Source of the DNA: JAGQOZ01 sp041399205
Lineage (GTDB): Bacteria > Planctomycetota > Planctomycetia > Pirellulales > Pirellulaceae
DNA: 64,000 nt
Direction: 5' to 3'
Assembly (NCBI GenBank): GCA_041399205.1
Contig: JAWKTK010000014.1
Coordinates: forward strand, 62,001 to 126,000
Positions 16,444-25,260 of this stretch are shown here, in pieces (within the stretch, counting starts at the first letter, position 1; every line of letters begins with the position of its first letter). The notes beneath the pieces are model-generated. The model had not been told where the DNA came from. It saw nothing but the letters and a program-made list of their open reading frames with translations, and did no database searches. The position numbers and the translations under genes are program-made.

Positions 16444-16744
16444 ATGAATGCCGACGTTGAGGCTCTCGTTGCTGCCAAAATCCGCTGGGCTTGGGAGGAC
16501 GGTTGCCCTGTTGCCGCATGACGCAACGGTTGCTGCCGAAATGGCCGCGATTGCTCGGCGGCGGTGGAATTCGTATTCGCGCAACGCCAGCATTCCCGAT
16601 ACTACTGACAATCGCATCAATGACCTTGCTCGGGGCGTTGCGGAGAAATTCACTGACGGTGGATGGCCGATGGTTGGCCCAATGATCTCGGACTACCGAT
16701 GGTTGTGCGAACAAATTGCGCCGATACTTGCGGGCGATAACTGA
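16444..16744 (+). pseudogene. Cassette 10 protein, unknown, frameshifted
   Basis: MNADVEALVAAKIRWAWEDG starts at 16444 and stops early; the +1 frame carries on LPHDATVAAEMAAIARRRWN to ILAGDN and TGA at 16744. Joined it is about 100 residues, helical and alanine-rich, without membrane segment. Indel near 16500. No family recognised. Confidence 0.6.
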
Positions 16745-16771
16745 TGGAAACCGAGTCGCCGCTTCAGCGTC

Positions 16772-16919
16772 ACACAACATGGTTTTTACGCAAGGGCCTT
16801 CGGCACACCTTCCATCTTTGTCAACGGGCCATCGCCTTGGTACAATCCTTCGCAGGTCAGACATCGTTCGCTTCGTTCAGGGCGGTGTCGTAAAAACCTT
16901 CCGTTGTGTGACGCAGTCT
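16772..16919 (+). other. attC10
   Basis: R'' ACACAAC (16772-16778), R' GTTGTGT (16913-16919). Promoter-like TTGTCA (16818-16823) and TACAAT (16841-16846), 17 bp spacer, although the spacer itself differs (ACGGGCCATCGCC). Confidence 0.92.
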
Positions 16920-16923
16920 AATA

Positions 16924-17274
16924 ATGCGCGAACCCTATCCTGAGAACGTCGATGGTGATTTCTACGTTGAATCGGGCTGCTGCACATGCTGTGATGTCCC
17001 GATGGTAGAGGCTCCACAACTGTTCAAATACTCCGATGCCACGGAGTACATGCACTGCTACGTATCGAAACAACCCGCGAATGACGCAGACCTAACCAAC
17101 ATGCTGACTGTTATCAGTTGTGCAGAATTTCGTTGCGTGCGATATCGCGGCGATGATCCTGATATTTTTCGCCGGCTCAAAGACTCAGGCAATGATGATT
17201 GTTGCGACGCATTCGACTCCACTCCGAACGGCGACAACACGCAGAATGCACGCCCGTGGTGGCGTTTCTGGTAG
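16924..17274 (+). CDS. Cassette 11: ferredoxin-like cysteine-rich protein
   Basis: Intact, 116 residues. The N-terminus GDFYVESGCCTCCDVPMVEA with clustered Cys, then YMHCYVSKQP and an EFRCVRYRGDDPDIFRRLKD end, matches a recurring family of small proteins annotated as ferredoxin-like, where a CCxxCxxP motif replaces the first half of a 4Fe-4S site. Metal binding is likely; an intact cluster is not proven. ATG lies 11 bases after the cassette start. Confidence 0.68.
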   Translation: MREPYPENVDGDFYVESGCCTCCDVPMVEAPQLFKYSDATEYMHCYVSKQPANDADLTNMLTVISCAEFRCVRYRGDDPDIFRRLKDSGNDDCCDAFDSTPNGDNTQNARPWWRFW

Positions 17275-17283
17275 TTCAGCGTC

Positions 17284-17420
17284 ACACAACATGGTTTTTA
17301 CGCTAGGCCTCCGGCACACCTTCGCCGTTTTGAAACGCTCGCTGGCCTTGGTACAATTTCTCGTAGTTCATGCATCGCTCGCTTCGTTCAGGGCGGTGTC
17401 GTAAAAACCTTCCGTTGCAC
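17284..17420 (+). other. attC11
   Basis: R'' ACACAAC (17284-17290), R' GTTGCAC (17414-17420). TTGAAA (17330-17335) with TACAAT (17352-17357), 16 bp, or TTTGAA with 17 bp. Confidence 0.9.
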
Positions 17421-17438
17421 GACCTCAGGTAATTGGTG

Positions 17439-17762
17439 ATGACCGCCGAATGGCTCGAACCGTGGTGGCCGACCGACGCTTGGACTGATGACCAACGTGA
17501 CGGCTTTGCACGCCAGCTCAAACTCGAAGTCGGCCCTGAGCATCCGCTATTCAACATTCCCGCACGCGTCGTTGGACGCCACGGCGGTTGCGATGACGCC
17601 CTGTTCGAGCTTCTTGATGATTCTGGGCGTTTCGCCGTGGTGCACCTCACTTGGGCACGCTCGCAAGAACGCATGCCTTGGCCGTGCCATGAAATTTTCG
17701 ATTCGTTTGATGCATTCGCAACGACTCGAATGCGCGAAGATCACGACGAATTCAACCTTTGA
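17439..17762 (+). CDS. Cassette 12 protein, unknown conserved type
   Basis: Intact, 107 residues (MTAEWLEPWWPTDAWTDDQR...). GRHGGCDDALFELLDDSGRF, AVVHLTWARSQER and a final REDHDEF form a pattern I have seen in unnamed cytoplasmic proteins (GR-x-x-x-DD-x-LF ... VHLTW). TTG and GTG codons just upstream are alternative starts; ATG 17439 preferred. Possible immunity-type protein, but only by analogy. Confidence 0.68.
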   Translation: MTAEWLEPWWPTDAWTDDQRDGFARQLKLEVGPEHPLFNIPARVVGRHGGCDDALFELLDDSGRFAVVHLTWARSQERMPWPCHEIFDSFDAFATTRMREDHDEFNL

Positions 17763-17817
17763 CGCGCTGTCCTTGCATGTCCATTAGGTTGGAGACCGTT
17801 TTGGCAACGCAACGGTC

Positions 17818-17954
17818 GTGCAACATGGTTTTTACGCTAGGCCTTCGGCACACCTTCCTTGTTTGGCAACGCGGGCTGGCCTTGGTACAATTTCTCGTAG
17901 TTCGGACGTCGTCCGCTTCGTTCAGGGCGGTGTCGTAAAAACCTTCCGTTCTAA
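17818..17954 (+). other. attC12
   Basis: R'' GTGCAAC (17818-17824), R' GTTCTAA (17948-17954). Promoter-like TTGGCA (17863-17868) and TACAAT (17886-17891), 17 bp spacer. The 55 bases before it resemble the same stretch in cassettes 3 and 5 (GCGCTGTCCTTGCATGT). Confidence 0.92.
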
Positions 17955-17995
17955 GCGCCCAGCGAATTGTGCGACTTCACCGATTTTTGATTTAA

Positions 17996-18291
17996 GTTCT
18001 CGACACATTTGACATTGAGATCGAAGTCGCCGTCCTCGGCCATGTCCCATATGCGTGGCTCACCGATCCCACAATAACGCTAAACGCTGATGAATCGCTC
18101 ATGTTCGTTCTGCCGGATGGTTCGAACTTCCCGCCACTGTTCGCGGCGTTGATTTCACGGTGCGCCCAATTGGCACCCCATATGGCGAGACTCCGGAAAA
18201 TTATCGCGATGGCCGTGCTAGTTGCTGTGTAGAATCCAAATCTCAAATCCCACATGGTTCCAAGCTTTATCGTGCCGCAACCGGGGCGTAG
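17996..18291 (+). pseudogene. Cassette 13 protein, unknown, frameshifted, start lost
   Basis: One frame reads LDTFDIEIEVAVLGHVPYAW and LTDPTITLNADESLMFVLPD; a second continues VDFTVRPIGTPYGETPENYR to AATGA and TAG at 18289-18291. No good start codon precedes the first part, so another indel lies near 17990. Beta-rich, unrecognised. Confidence 0.5.
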
Positions 18292-18423
18292 AACATGGTT
18301 TACGCTAAGCCTTCGGCACACCTTCCATGTTTGGTAACGCGGGCTGGCCTTTATGTTTGATTCTCCGTAGTTCAGACATCACTCGCTTCGTTTAGGCGGT
18401 GTCGTAAAAACCTTCCGTTGTAC
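18288..18423 (+). other. attC13
   Basis: R'' GTAGAAC (18288-18294), R' GTTGTAC (18417-18423). TTGGTA is present but the -10 region is altered (TTTATGTTTGATT), so no promoter is called. Confidence 0.85.
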
Positions 18424-18437
18424 GGCACGAGATCGTT

Positions 18438-18998
18438 TTGCCGCCAAAATTCTTCACTCGATACACACTTCGATGGCGTTATGTGGTTCCGCAGCACCAA
18501 ACGATGGGGCCATCGTACGACTATGATGCCGCGGACTCTGTCTACAACCTCTCATTTGACTCGCTCGTTGACTTTGAACCAAACTTCAAAACCGTCATCC
18601 TCGACGATTCGGCTGTTCCAACCGATTTTTGTGAGTTCCGTCGATTCGCAATTCCGGCTTCATTTATTAGTTCGCGTACGTGATCTGTTGCCGGTTTCAC
18701 GCTTCCGCCGCATCGCGTTTACGATTTACCGGTGCTGCATCGCGGATCATCGGTGGACGGCTATTCTGGCTGCACCTACCTCAACCCAATGTATCCATAC
18801 CACCTGACGCCAAACAATCTGACGCGGAATCTCTATTTCTAATCCTCCATCTCAGGCTGTGCAATTGTTTCGGCTGTATCGCCCGTCATTTGCCTACTGC
18901 TATGTTCGTGATGACCTTCGGCAATTATTGGCCGATATTGGGGCTACTGGCGTTCGTTTTGGCACATCTCGATTGTTCCGCCAGTTGCGCGCGGCGTG
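18438..18998 (+). pseudogene. Cassette 14: Imm11/Imm43-like protein, frameshifted
   Basis: Pieces in different frames, in order: MPPKFFTRYTLRWRYVVPQ (TTG start), TVILDDSAVPTDFCEFRRFA, HRVYDLPVLHRGSSVDGYSG, TYLNPMYPYHLTPNNLTRNL, then LFRLYRPSFAYCYVRDDLRQ and LLADIGATGVRFG. A late segment of the form LF-R...VRDDL-x-x-LLxxxGxTGVxF is typical of Imm11/Imm43-type immunity proteins. At least three indels. About 190 residues if repaired. Confidence 0.42.
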
Positions 18999-19000
18999 CC

Positions 19001-19134
19001 GCACAACATGGTTTTTACGCCAGGGCCTCCGGCACACCTTCCCACTTTGGCAACGCGGCTATTCAGGTAATTCCCTGCAGTTCAGCATCGTTCGCTTCAA
19101 GCTAGGCGGTGTCGTAAAAACCTTCCTGTTAGTG
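19001..19134 (+). other. attC14
   Basis: R'' GCACAAC (19001-19007), R' GTTAGTG (19128-19134). The promoter region is altered (CTATTCAGGTAATTCC), no call. Confidence 0.85.
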
Positions 19135-19145
19135 ACCCTGCGCCA

Positions 19146-19686
19146 ATGGTTTCAGCAGACGTTCGATGGCCCGACCTCGACGACGCTGACGCCAAACTTA
19201 CGCCGCACGTCGACGCTGGGCATCCCACCGACAACCACTCAACATCTGACGCGCTGTGCCTGCTTACGCTTGATGGCACACCGATACTTTGCGTCTGTTT
19301 GCGTCGCACGTCTGGCGAATCTTACACCTTTCGCGATGCTCCAGTTCTGGCGCGGTTTGCTCATCGTCGGTTGGCACGCAAGCCACGTCATCGACCCGAA
19401 ATCTAGCTCCGTGATTCGCCATAACGCTTGGCACGTATTTCGGCGACATTCACGCTCGACGACGCTTTGCTGATCGCGTCTGCTCGAACGCGTTGTTCGC
19501 GTCGCCATCGATGGCACGATCGCTTGGACCTCCGAACCTGTTGGTATTGACGGCGTCACTCTATCGGACGTCAGTCCAGGATTTTGCTGTCATGGTGCGA
19601 ATGACCCGCCTGGTGGACGGAAGCCGTACCGGATGCCGCGCATGGCAGACGGACTGGTCGTTTCCGGTGGCAAGCCTGACTGGTAG
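19146..19686 (+). pseudogene. Cassette 15 protein, paralogue of cassette 18, frameshifted
   Basis: MVSADVRWPDLDDADAKLTP, ALCLLTLDGTPILCVCLRRT, GLLIVGWHASHVIDPKSSSV, then RVAIDGTIAWTSEPVGIDGV to GGKPDW and TAG at 19684-19686. Beta-strand-rich, about 175 residues if repaired, with repeated short hydrophobic strands ending in Asp-Gly turns. Same layout and related sequence as cassette 18. No named family. Three or more indels. Confidence 0.58.
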
Positions 19687-19696
19687 TTCAGGGGTC

Positions 19697-19830
19697 ACAT
19701 AACATGGTTTTTACGCTGAGGTCTTCGGCACACCTTCCTTGTTTGGCAACGCGGGCTGGCCTGGTACAATTTCTTGTAGTTCAGGCATCGCTCGCTTCGT
19801 TTAGGCGGCACAAAAAGCCTTCCGTTAGCC
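19697..19830 (+). other. attC15
   Basis: R'' ACATAAC (19697-19703), R' GTTAGCC (19824-19830). TTGGCA (19743-19748) and TACAAT (19765-19770), 16 bp. The right arm is eroded (GGCACAAAAAGCC). Confidence 0.86.
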
Positions 19831-19834
19831 GCTC

Positions 19835-20210
19835 ATGAGATGGAATCAACGCTTGTTCGATCACGATGACTTAGAGGGCGTTGTCCGTATTTTCACGCAC
19901 GAACAAGGCGGACGCGTCAACGCACCGTCTCAACGGCATTCGCTGGGACTCGTTACGCAGAAGACGACCCAAGCGACGGCATTTACATGATCCACCCGAT
20001 TTTCTTGACGCCAATGGTTGCCTTCAACCACTGACGCGCTCCCATTGGACACTTCTACCAGGGCTAGATTTCGCATCTGCGTAGACGCACGCGACCGACT
20101 CATCAGGCTCGAATCGCGGTAGGCACCCTGGTTTTTACTGCCACGAGGAGGCCACCGTGTTGCCTCTGGATCGTGACACGGCTAATGGGATCAGAGGAAA
20201 GGGATATCCA
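19835..20210 (+). pseudogene. Cassette 16: EF-Tu-like beta-barrel protein remnant, frameshifted
   Basis: MRWNQRLFDHDDLEGVVRIF, then NGIRWDSL and SDGIYMIHP-like and DFLDANGCLQPL segments in changing frames, then RVGT-FYCHEEATV-like residues near 20120. These fit a small protein type whose second half resembles an EF-Tu domain 2/3 beta barrel (LVPE..H...I..GT.FY..EG). Heavily eroded; call rests on ordered fragments. Confidence 0.38.
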
Positions 20211-20214
20211 TGGC

Positions 20215-20348
20215 GGTTAACATGGCTTTACGCCATTCTTCGGCACACCTTCCATCTTTGTCAACGCGGCTGGCCTTGGTACAAATGTCCCGTAGTTCAG
20301 GCATCGTCCGCTTCGTTCAGGGCGGTGTCGTAAAACCTTCCGTTAGCT
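20215..20348 (+). other. attC16
   Basis: R'' GGTTAAC (20215-20221), R' GTTAGCT (20342-20348). TTGTCA (20258-20263) and TACAAA (20280-20285), 16 bp. Left arm partly eroded (GGCTTTACG). Confidence 0.85.
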
Positions 20349-20361
20349 GCCGCAGTGTCAA

Positions 20362-20743
20362 ATGAGTTGGGACGTTTTGCTATCATGGCAGGGCGACGCG
20401 AAACCGTGTCCGACCTTCCCGATGACTACGAGCCGGAATCCTCGGCGATCGCCGAGAGCAACCTCGGCGCTGAACTGGCCGCGTCTTTCGACGGAGCACT
20501 CGATTGGTCAGACCTCGCGGACATCTCGATGGCCAGCATTTCTCTTACGAATTCAACTTCACGGAATCCGGTCCGGTTGGCGGTTTCATGCTCCATGTTC
20601 GCGGTGGTTGTGACGCTGTCTCCCCAATTGTCGCAATGTGCAAACACTCGCTGGCAGGCTGTCGATACTTCGGAGGCGATTTCATCGGCCTGACGATCCG
20701 TCGACGGATGGCTGGGATACTGGTATTCCAGATCGTGTATTGA
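20362..20743 (+). pseudogene. Cassette 17: conserved unknown protein (MSWDVLL type), frameshifted
   Basis: Starts MSWDVLL, then in other frames RRETVSDLPDDYEPESSAIA, SYEFNFTESGPVGGFMLHVR and GCDAVSPIVAMCKHSLAGCR, ending near TGA 20741-20743. This order (MSWDVLL ... LPDDFEPEPLG ... IEFN ... GFMLHVRGG) is a recurring family of unknown function in many bacteria. Indels near 20390, 20530 and 20690. Confidence 0.58.
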
Positions 20744-20765
20744 CCGTCACCGCGATTCTGCCGGC

Positions 20766-20905
20766 GGCTAACATGGTTTTTACGCTGAGGCCCTACGGGC
20801 ACACCTTCCCACTTTGGCAACGCGGGCTGGCCTTGGTACAATCTCTCGTAGTTCATGCATCGCTCGCTTCGTTTAGGGCGGTGTCGTAAAAACCTTCCGT
20901 TATGT
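20766..20905 (+). other. attC17
   Basis: R'' GGCTAAC (20766-20772), R' GTTATGT (20899-20905). TTGGCA (20814-20819) and TACAAT (20837-20842), 17 bp spacer. Confidence 0.9.
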
Positions 20906-20916
20906 GACCCCAGCTA

Positions 20917-21458
20917 ATGGTTTCAGCAGACGTTCGATGGGCCTGAACTCGACGACTCGACGCTAATCTCGCGCTGCACATCGACGTTGGCATCCCACCG
21001 ACGGTATTCCGCCTCACACCTGACGCGTTGTGCCTGCTTACTCTTGATGGCAAATCACAGACTATGTCATTCCGCCGCCTCCACCAGAATCCTACGCTTT
21101 TCGCGACGCCCAATACTAGCGTGGACTGTTGATCGTTGGCTGGGGCGATGCTTTCTACGTCATCGACCCGCAATCTCGTTCTGGTGATCCGTCATGGCCT
21201 TGGTACTTACTTCGGCTACATTCACGTTGGTGACGCTCTGCTGATCGCCTGCGGAATCTGTCGTACGTGTTTCGCCTGATAGACGATTGCTTGGACCTCC
21301 TCCGGGAACCTGTTGGTATTGATGGAGTCACATTCTCAAGCGTGGACCACGAGGTCGTAGACGGTGATTGGTGAATAGATTCAAATGCGGATGGAAACCG
21401 TTTCGATTTCGCCTGACTGACGGATCGGTTGGTCACAATTGGAGACTCGACTGGCAGT
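20917..21458 (+). pseudogene. Cassette 18 protein, paralogue of cassette 15, frameshifted
   Basis: Begins MVSADVRW as cassette 15, then LHIDVGIPPT-like, ALCLLTLDGK, GLLIVGWGDAFYVIDPQSRS and, near the end, KCGWKPFRFRLTDGSVGHNW in several frames. Parallel to cassette 15 in every block, with moderate DNA identity, so an older duplication than cassettes 3/5. Function unknown. Confidence 0.55.
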
Positions 21459-21467
21459 TCAGGGGTC

Positions 21468-21604
21468 ACATAACATGCGGTTTTTACGCTGGCCTCCGGC
21501 ACACCTTTCCTCACTTTGGCAACGTGGGCTGGCCTTGGTACAATTTCTCGTAGTTCAGACATCGTTCGCTTCGTTTAGGCGGTGTCGTAAACCTGCCGTA
21601 CGAC
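21468..21604 (+). other. attC18
   Basis: R'' ACATAAC (21468-21474); R' eroded (CCGTACGACC at 21597-21606). TTGGCA (21516-21521) and TACAAT (21539-21544), 17 bp spacer. The cassette start and this attC start are complementary over 13 bases. Confidence 0.85.
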
Positions 21605-21612
21605 CTATTCTG

Positions 21613-21944
21613 TATGCTCGAGATGCACAAATTCAACTCGCCACGAACACGCACTGGTTGTTCACTTTGGCGACGGGTTTGATCCAGCAGCGGACGCGTT
21701 GCAGCTCATGACCAGCTGCATCGACTTCGTTCGCGACAAAGAACGCCCACCCAAGCTTTTGCACTTTACTTTTCGTGCCACCGATCGCGACGCAGATGAC
21801 GTGTGCGACTTCATGCGTGCGTGCGCTTCGACGCCAGCGGTTGCTGATGTGATATCGCAACTTCGCATACTCTTAGACTTTGGTAACATGTCCGATGCGG
21901 TTGCGGCGGATACCGGCGAGCGTATCATGACACAACGCTTTTAG
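21613..21944 (+). pseudogene. Cassette 19 protein, unknown, one frameshift
   Basis: MLEMHKFN at 21613, then after one indel STRHEHALVVHFGDGFDPAA, LQLMTSCIDFVRDKERPPKL, DADDVCDFMRACASTPAVAD to MTQRF and TAG at 21942-21944. About 110 residues, mainly helical in the second half. The stretch from TTG 21699 is uninterrupted. No family recognised. Confidence 0.58.
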
Positions 21945-21958
21945 GTGCTTCACCGGTC

Positions 21959-22096
21959 GCACAACATGGTTTTTACGCTAGGCCTTCGGCACACCGCTGT
22001 CGTTTGTTCACTTCGCCTCGCTGGTGGTGTAATCTCCCGTAGTTCAGACATCGTTCGCTTCGTTTAGGGCGGTGTCGTAAAAACCTTCCGTTAGGC
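21959..22096 (+). other. attC19 (second subtype)
   Basis: R'' GCACAAC (21959-21965), R' GTTAGGC (22090-22096). Middle part differs from most sites: CACACCGCTGTCGTTTGTTC. TTGTTC (22004-22009) and TGTAAT (22028-22033), 18 bp. Confidence 0.9.
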
Positions 22097-22108
22097 GGCC
22101 CAGATCGA

Positions 22109-22425
22109 ATGGACGATGTGACGACACACCTGATTATCGAATCGCCGCATCTTTTACGACGTTGTTGGTCAAATCACCAACGCCCGAGAAACGACGAACC
22201 GTACATTGACGTCACGCTCCGACTTGGGGACATGGAACGCTGCCTTCGCTTTTCCAACCCGTCCGAGATTAGAGCTCGAAGTCGGATTCCCAATGCTCTT
22301 GCTCGCAGATCACTGACGTCAGCGATCATCAACTTTCTGGCATCCGCATTCGTGTCGATTGTTTTGAACTGATAACGGGCGCACGCCGGCACGCGATGTG
22401 GTTGACTCCTCGACACCAGGCGTAG
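22109..22425 (+). pseudogene. Cassette 20 protein, unknown, frameshifted
   Basis: MDDVTTHLIIESPHLLRRCW, IDVTLRLGDMERCLRFSNPS in the first frame (stop 22372); better continuation in other frames is EVGFPMLLLADH and SDHQLSGIRIRVDCFELITG to a TAG at 22423-22425, which lies at the attC border as in intact cassettes. About 105 residues, beta-rich. No family recognised. Confidence 0.55.
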
Positions 22426-22429
22426 GGCC

Positions 22430-22563
22430 GCACAACATGGTTTTTACGCCAGCCTTCGGCACACCTTCCATGTTAGGGCAACGCGGCTCGCTCTGGTACA
22501 ATTTCTCTTAGTTCAGACGTCGCTCGCTTTCATAGGCGGTGTCGTAAAAACCTTCCGTTGTGC
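22430..22563 (+). other. attC20
   Basis: R'' GCACAAC (22430-22436), R' GTTGTGC (22557-22563). TACAAT (22497-22502) kept; -35 weak (TTAGGGCA). Confidence 0.88.
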
Positions 22564-22606
22564 GACCTGGACTGAGGGTGCTTGATCGTCTATCGACGCC
22601 ACGATC

Positions 22607-22900
22607 TTGCTCTTCGCGCTTTTGTTTCTCCTCGCCGCTTCGGCGATAGCGCTCGTGGGTGCGCTGACGTCGCTACCTTGGCTGTTGCCGCCTGTACCCA
22701 TTCCTGCCGTTATCATCGGCTATGTCTTGCTCCTGTTCGTTGCTCGGCCCATACCGACCATAATCAATCACAACGAAATCGATGGGCTCTGGACACGTCC
22801 ACCACCGCTTGGCCCTTATGCTGCTGGTTTGTGTCATCGGGTTCGCGATTGCTGTCCTTCCAAATCAGTGCCAACTCGTCCACCAGGTTTCTCCACAACA
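22607..22900 (+). pseudogene. Cassette 21: small membrane protein, frameshifted
   Basis: From TTG 22607 LLFALLFLLAASAIALVGAL forms one membrane span, VIIGYVLLLFVARPI a second; a frame change near 22780 gives LALMLLVCVIGFAIAVL, a third. The first frame alone ends at 22915 within attC21. Unknown function. Confidence 0.5.
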
Positions 22901-23027
22901 TTGTTTTTACGCTGAAATCTTCAGCACACTCTCCAACTTTACACAACGCGTAGGCTAGCCCCCTCCCGGCACCCCAATTCGGGCATCGTCCGCTTCAACC
23001 AGTGCGTCGTAAAACCTTCCGTTGTAA
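22894..23027 (+). other. attC21 (divergent)
   Basis: R'' CCACAAC (22894-22900), R' GTTGTAA (23021-23027). Outer arms TTGTTTTTACG and CGTAAAAC kept; the middle is rearranged and no promoter pair is visible. Confidence 0.7.
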
Positions 23028-23043
23028 AGAGAACCAATGCCAA

Positions 23044-23318
23044 ATGCCGCAAACCGAATTCGAGATCGACGGCACAACTGATCGACTTCGATGGATTCGT
23101 TGCTGAATTCAACCGCGGTTTTGTTTCCCGCACGTTGGCGGCAACTGGGCAAGTGGCAACTTCGATGCGTTCAATGACTACCTGTCGTGGTACGAAGATG
23201 GGCGGTGCACCATTCGTTGGCGTCACTGCGAGAAATCAAGGGTTGCCCTTGGATCAACCTCGATTTCCTGCTGAACATCATGAAAACCCGCGATTTCGCT
23301 GACGTGGTACTCGATTGA
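23044..23318 (+). pseudogene. Cassette 22: barstar-like protein, frameshifted
   Basis: MPQTEFEIDGTTDRLRW, DGFVAEFNRGF, then NWASGNFDAFNDYLSWYEDG and RCTIRWRHCEKSR, ending DFADVVLD with TGA at 23316-23318. The FEIDG start, the W/N...LDAFNDxL helix and the late CTIRW strand are the barstar plan: ribonuclease inhibitors that neutralise barnase-like toxins. No ribonuclease gene is adjacent. Two or three indels. Confidence 0.62.
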
Positions 23319-23325
23319 CCGTTCG

Positions 23326-23458
23326 CAATAACATGGTTTTACGCCAGAATGCAGGCACACCTTCAATGTAGTACCTGTTTTCATTATACAATCAAATCCA
23401 ATCATGACACATCGTTCGCTTCGTTCAGGGCGGGTAGTCGTAGTCCCTTCCGTTAGCT
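23326..23458 (+). other. attC22 (divergent)
   Basis: R'' CAATAAC (23326-23332), R' GTTAGCT (23452-23458). Right arm changed (GGGTAGTCGTAGTCCC). TACAAT at 23387-23392, no clear -35. Confidence 0.7.
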
Positions 23459-23469
23459 GCCACAACCGA

Positions 23470-23802
23470 ATGGGTGTTCGCAGTGCTGGTCGCGTCAAAT
23501 TTGACTTCAAAGGGTCGCCTCTTCGTCTGGTGGATCGACAACGACACCTTTCTATGCACGTTTCCGATGACAAACGATTTGTGGTTAGTAATTTACTGAT
23601 TGACTGCCTGATTTGCTTGCTGTCTATGGCCCCGAATTTCCGGGCTCCATGATTCGCAGCGTCCAGCGTGGCTTGTGATGCCTGACTTGAACACCTCCAC
23701 CGAGTTCGGACGTCGCGTAAATGACATTCTCGAAATCTGCCTTGAGCTGGGCGGTTGCGTTCCCTTTGCTGGCCAGCTGCCACAGTACGCAGGTGGCGGC
23801 TA
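23470..23802 (+). pseudogene. Cassette 23 protein, unknown, frameshifted
   Basis: MGVRSAGRVKFDFKGSPLRL, HLSMHVSDDKRFVVSNLLID, then DLLAVYGPEFPGSMIRSVQR, and an open stretch MPDLNTSTEFGRRVNDILEI (ATG 23678) to AGGG and TAA at 23800-23802. The TAA is part of the attC R'' box (CTAAC). About 110 residues when joined. Confidence 0.52.
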
Positions 23803-23934
23803 ACATGGTTTTTACGCTAGGCCTTCGGCACACCTTCCTTGTTTGGCAACGCGGGTTGGCCTGGTACAATTTTCAGGTAGTTCAGATGTCGTCCGCTTTG
23901 GTTCAGGCGGTGTCGTAAAAACCTTCCGTTATGT
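23797..23934 (+). other. attC23
   Basis: R'' GGCTAAC (23797-23803), R' GTTATGT (23928-23934). TTGGCA (23843-23848) and TACAAT (23865-23870), 16 bp. Confidence 0.9.
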
Positions 23935-23945
23935 TCCCTGATCGA

Positions 23946-24449
23946 ATGGCTCCTCTGGCAACATCAATACGTTGTGCCAGCCAATATTCGGTGACTCCGC
24001 GGCTTGCCTCTCTTCGCCCGCTGGTACACCGATCCGTTAAAGATGATCTTCAGCTTGGATCGCGTCACGTTCTTCGACACCGAACCGGACGGTTCTTTGA
24101 TTGCCACCTTTACCGTCGATGTTGGCGGCACTCTTCTGCTTTTGTGCCGCCGATCCAGCAAGACGACGTCGTTGTGCTGGTGGCGGCCCAGGCTTTCCGC
24201 TGGCGAACCACGTTCTTCCATGGCTCGTTTCCGAGATCAACCAATCCACTGGGTTTTGTCCCGAACCTGGAATCGTGGCTGACCGTTGCTGCCGCGTTGA
24301 CTATTCCGCTGATCGTCGGGAGCTGATTACAACGTGTTGTATTTCGCCTTTGTCCGGCCTGCAACGAACGCAACATCGTCAAGGATGGCTGGTTCGTCTG
24401 TGATCTGTGCGGGGCTGATCTTCCCGGGTTGACTGGAATTTTCCCGTAA
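23946..24449 (+). pseudogene. Cassette 24: zinc-ribbon protein, frameshifted
   Basis: MAPLATSIRCASQYS, then LPLFARWYTDPLKMIFSLDR and DGSLIATFTVDVGG, then QAFRWRTTFFHGSFPRSTNP, LESWLTVAAALTIPLIVGS, an in-frame TGA at 24324-24326, and in the same frame LQRVVFRLCPACNERNIVKD and CDLCGADLP to TAA at 24447-24449. The two CxxC pairs form a zinc-ribbon C-terminus. About 165 residues if repaired; function unknown. Confidence 0.5.
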
Positions 24450-24461
24450 GCGCCACAGGGC

Positions 24462-24601
24462 ATATAACATGGTTTTAACGCTATAGGCCTACGGCACACC
24501 TTCCGGGCGCTCTGGCCACGCGGCTGGCCTTGGTACATCTCACGTAGTTCAGACGTCGCTCGCTTCGGTTAGGGCGGTGTCGCAAAAACCTTCCGTTGTA
24601 G
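24462..24601 (+). other. attC24
   Basis: R'' ATATAAC (24462-24468), R' GTTGTAG (24595-24601). The -10 region reads GGTACATC; no reliable promoter. Confidence 0.82.
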
Positions 24602-24611
24602 GACAAAGCCA

Positions 24612-24923
24612 TCCAGAAAATCGACGACTACCTCCTCGACTTCCACGCCGGACGTCGACTGGCCAACTGTACTCACCCCATGGCACTGGCTCCTTCCAGA
24701 ATCGCTCACCGTGGCTGGTCAATCGCTTCGGCGACGTCTTCGCGGCATTGACGACAACAGCATCCACATGCTTTGCACGTTGGCGGGCGGCACTTTTGAG
24801 CGTGTTGCTGATTCACGATCACTTGCGATCTATTGGACAGCCGATGATAACGCCAACGACTGGCTCATGATCCCGCTGATCAACGCTCTCGTGGCGGCGG
24901 AGAATCGGCTGCAGAACCGCTGA
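24612..24923 (+). pseudogene. Cassette 25: DUF1851/Tdi1-like immunity protein, frameshifted
   Basis: IQKIDDYLLDFHAGRRLAN opens without a start codon; after an indel near 24690 the frame runs FGDVFAALDDNSIHMLCTLA (with one more shift), GGTFERVADSRSLAIYW, ANDWLMIPLINALVAAENRL, TGA at 24921-24923. N-x-FGDVFxxxDDGSxHxLD...ADS...NDWLMIPL is the DUF1851 / type VI secretion immunity (Tdi1) C-terminal pattern. After it, 24945-25110 holds a second coding-like piece (EHYGLNAEIHQQIKDLPDGS) without its own attC between. Confidence 0.58.
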
Positions 24924-25109
24924 CTGCCACGGCTACCTTCGGCAATCCCCGCGTTTTTGCGTCACACCGTGACAACGCCATCGTGATCCCCATTCTGAAC
25001 ATTATGGCCTTAACGCCGAAATTCATCAGCAAATCAAGGACTTGCCGGATGGCTCACAGGTCACGACTAAATCTCACCAGACGACGACTAACTCCACTTT
25101 ACTCTGCTT

Positions 25110-25242
25110 TCGCAGCATGGTTTTTACGGCAGAGTCTTCGCACACTCTTCCATCTTTAAGAACGTACTCGCCTTGGCATGAATTTACCGTTGTTCAGACA
25201 TCGTTCGCTTCGGTTAGGCGGTGTCAAAACCTTCCGTTGTGC
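25110..25242 (+). other. attC25 (eroded left end)
   Basis: The left side reads TCGCAGCATGGTTTTTACGG, lacking AAC. R' GTTGTGC (25236-25242) is intact. Promoter region altered. Confidence 0.7.
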
Positions 25243-25260
25243 GACCTAGTCGCGATTGAT

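Noticed and set aside
13203..17674. Many minus-strand open frames in the array
   Set aside because: They are shadows of cassette genes or attC translations (LRHRPERSERC and similar); only the pair at 29193-29809 has promoter, start context and family motifs.
24985..25020. Possible extra attC left arm (AACATTATGGCCTTAACGCC)
   Set aside because: No matching right arm with GTCGTAAAAACC in range, and the stretch reads as coding (EHYGLNAEIHQQ).
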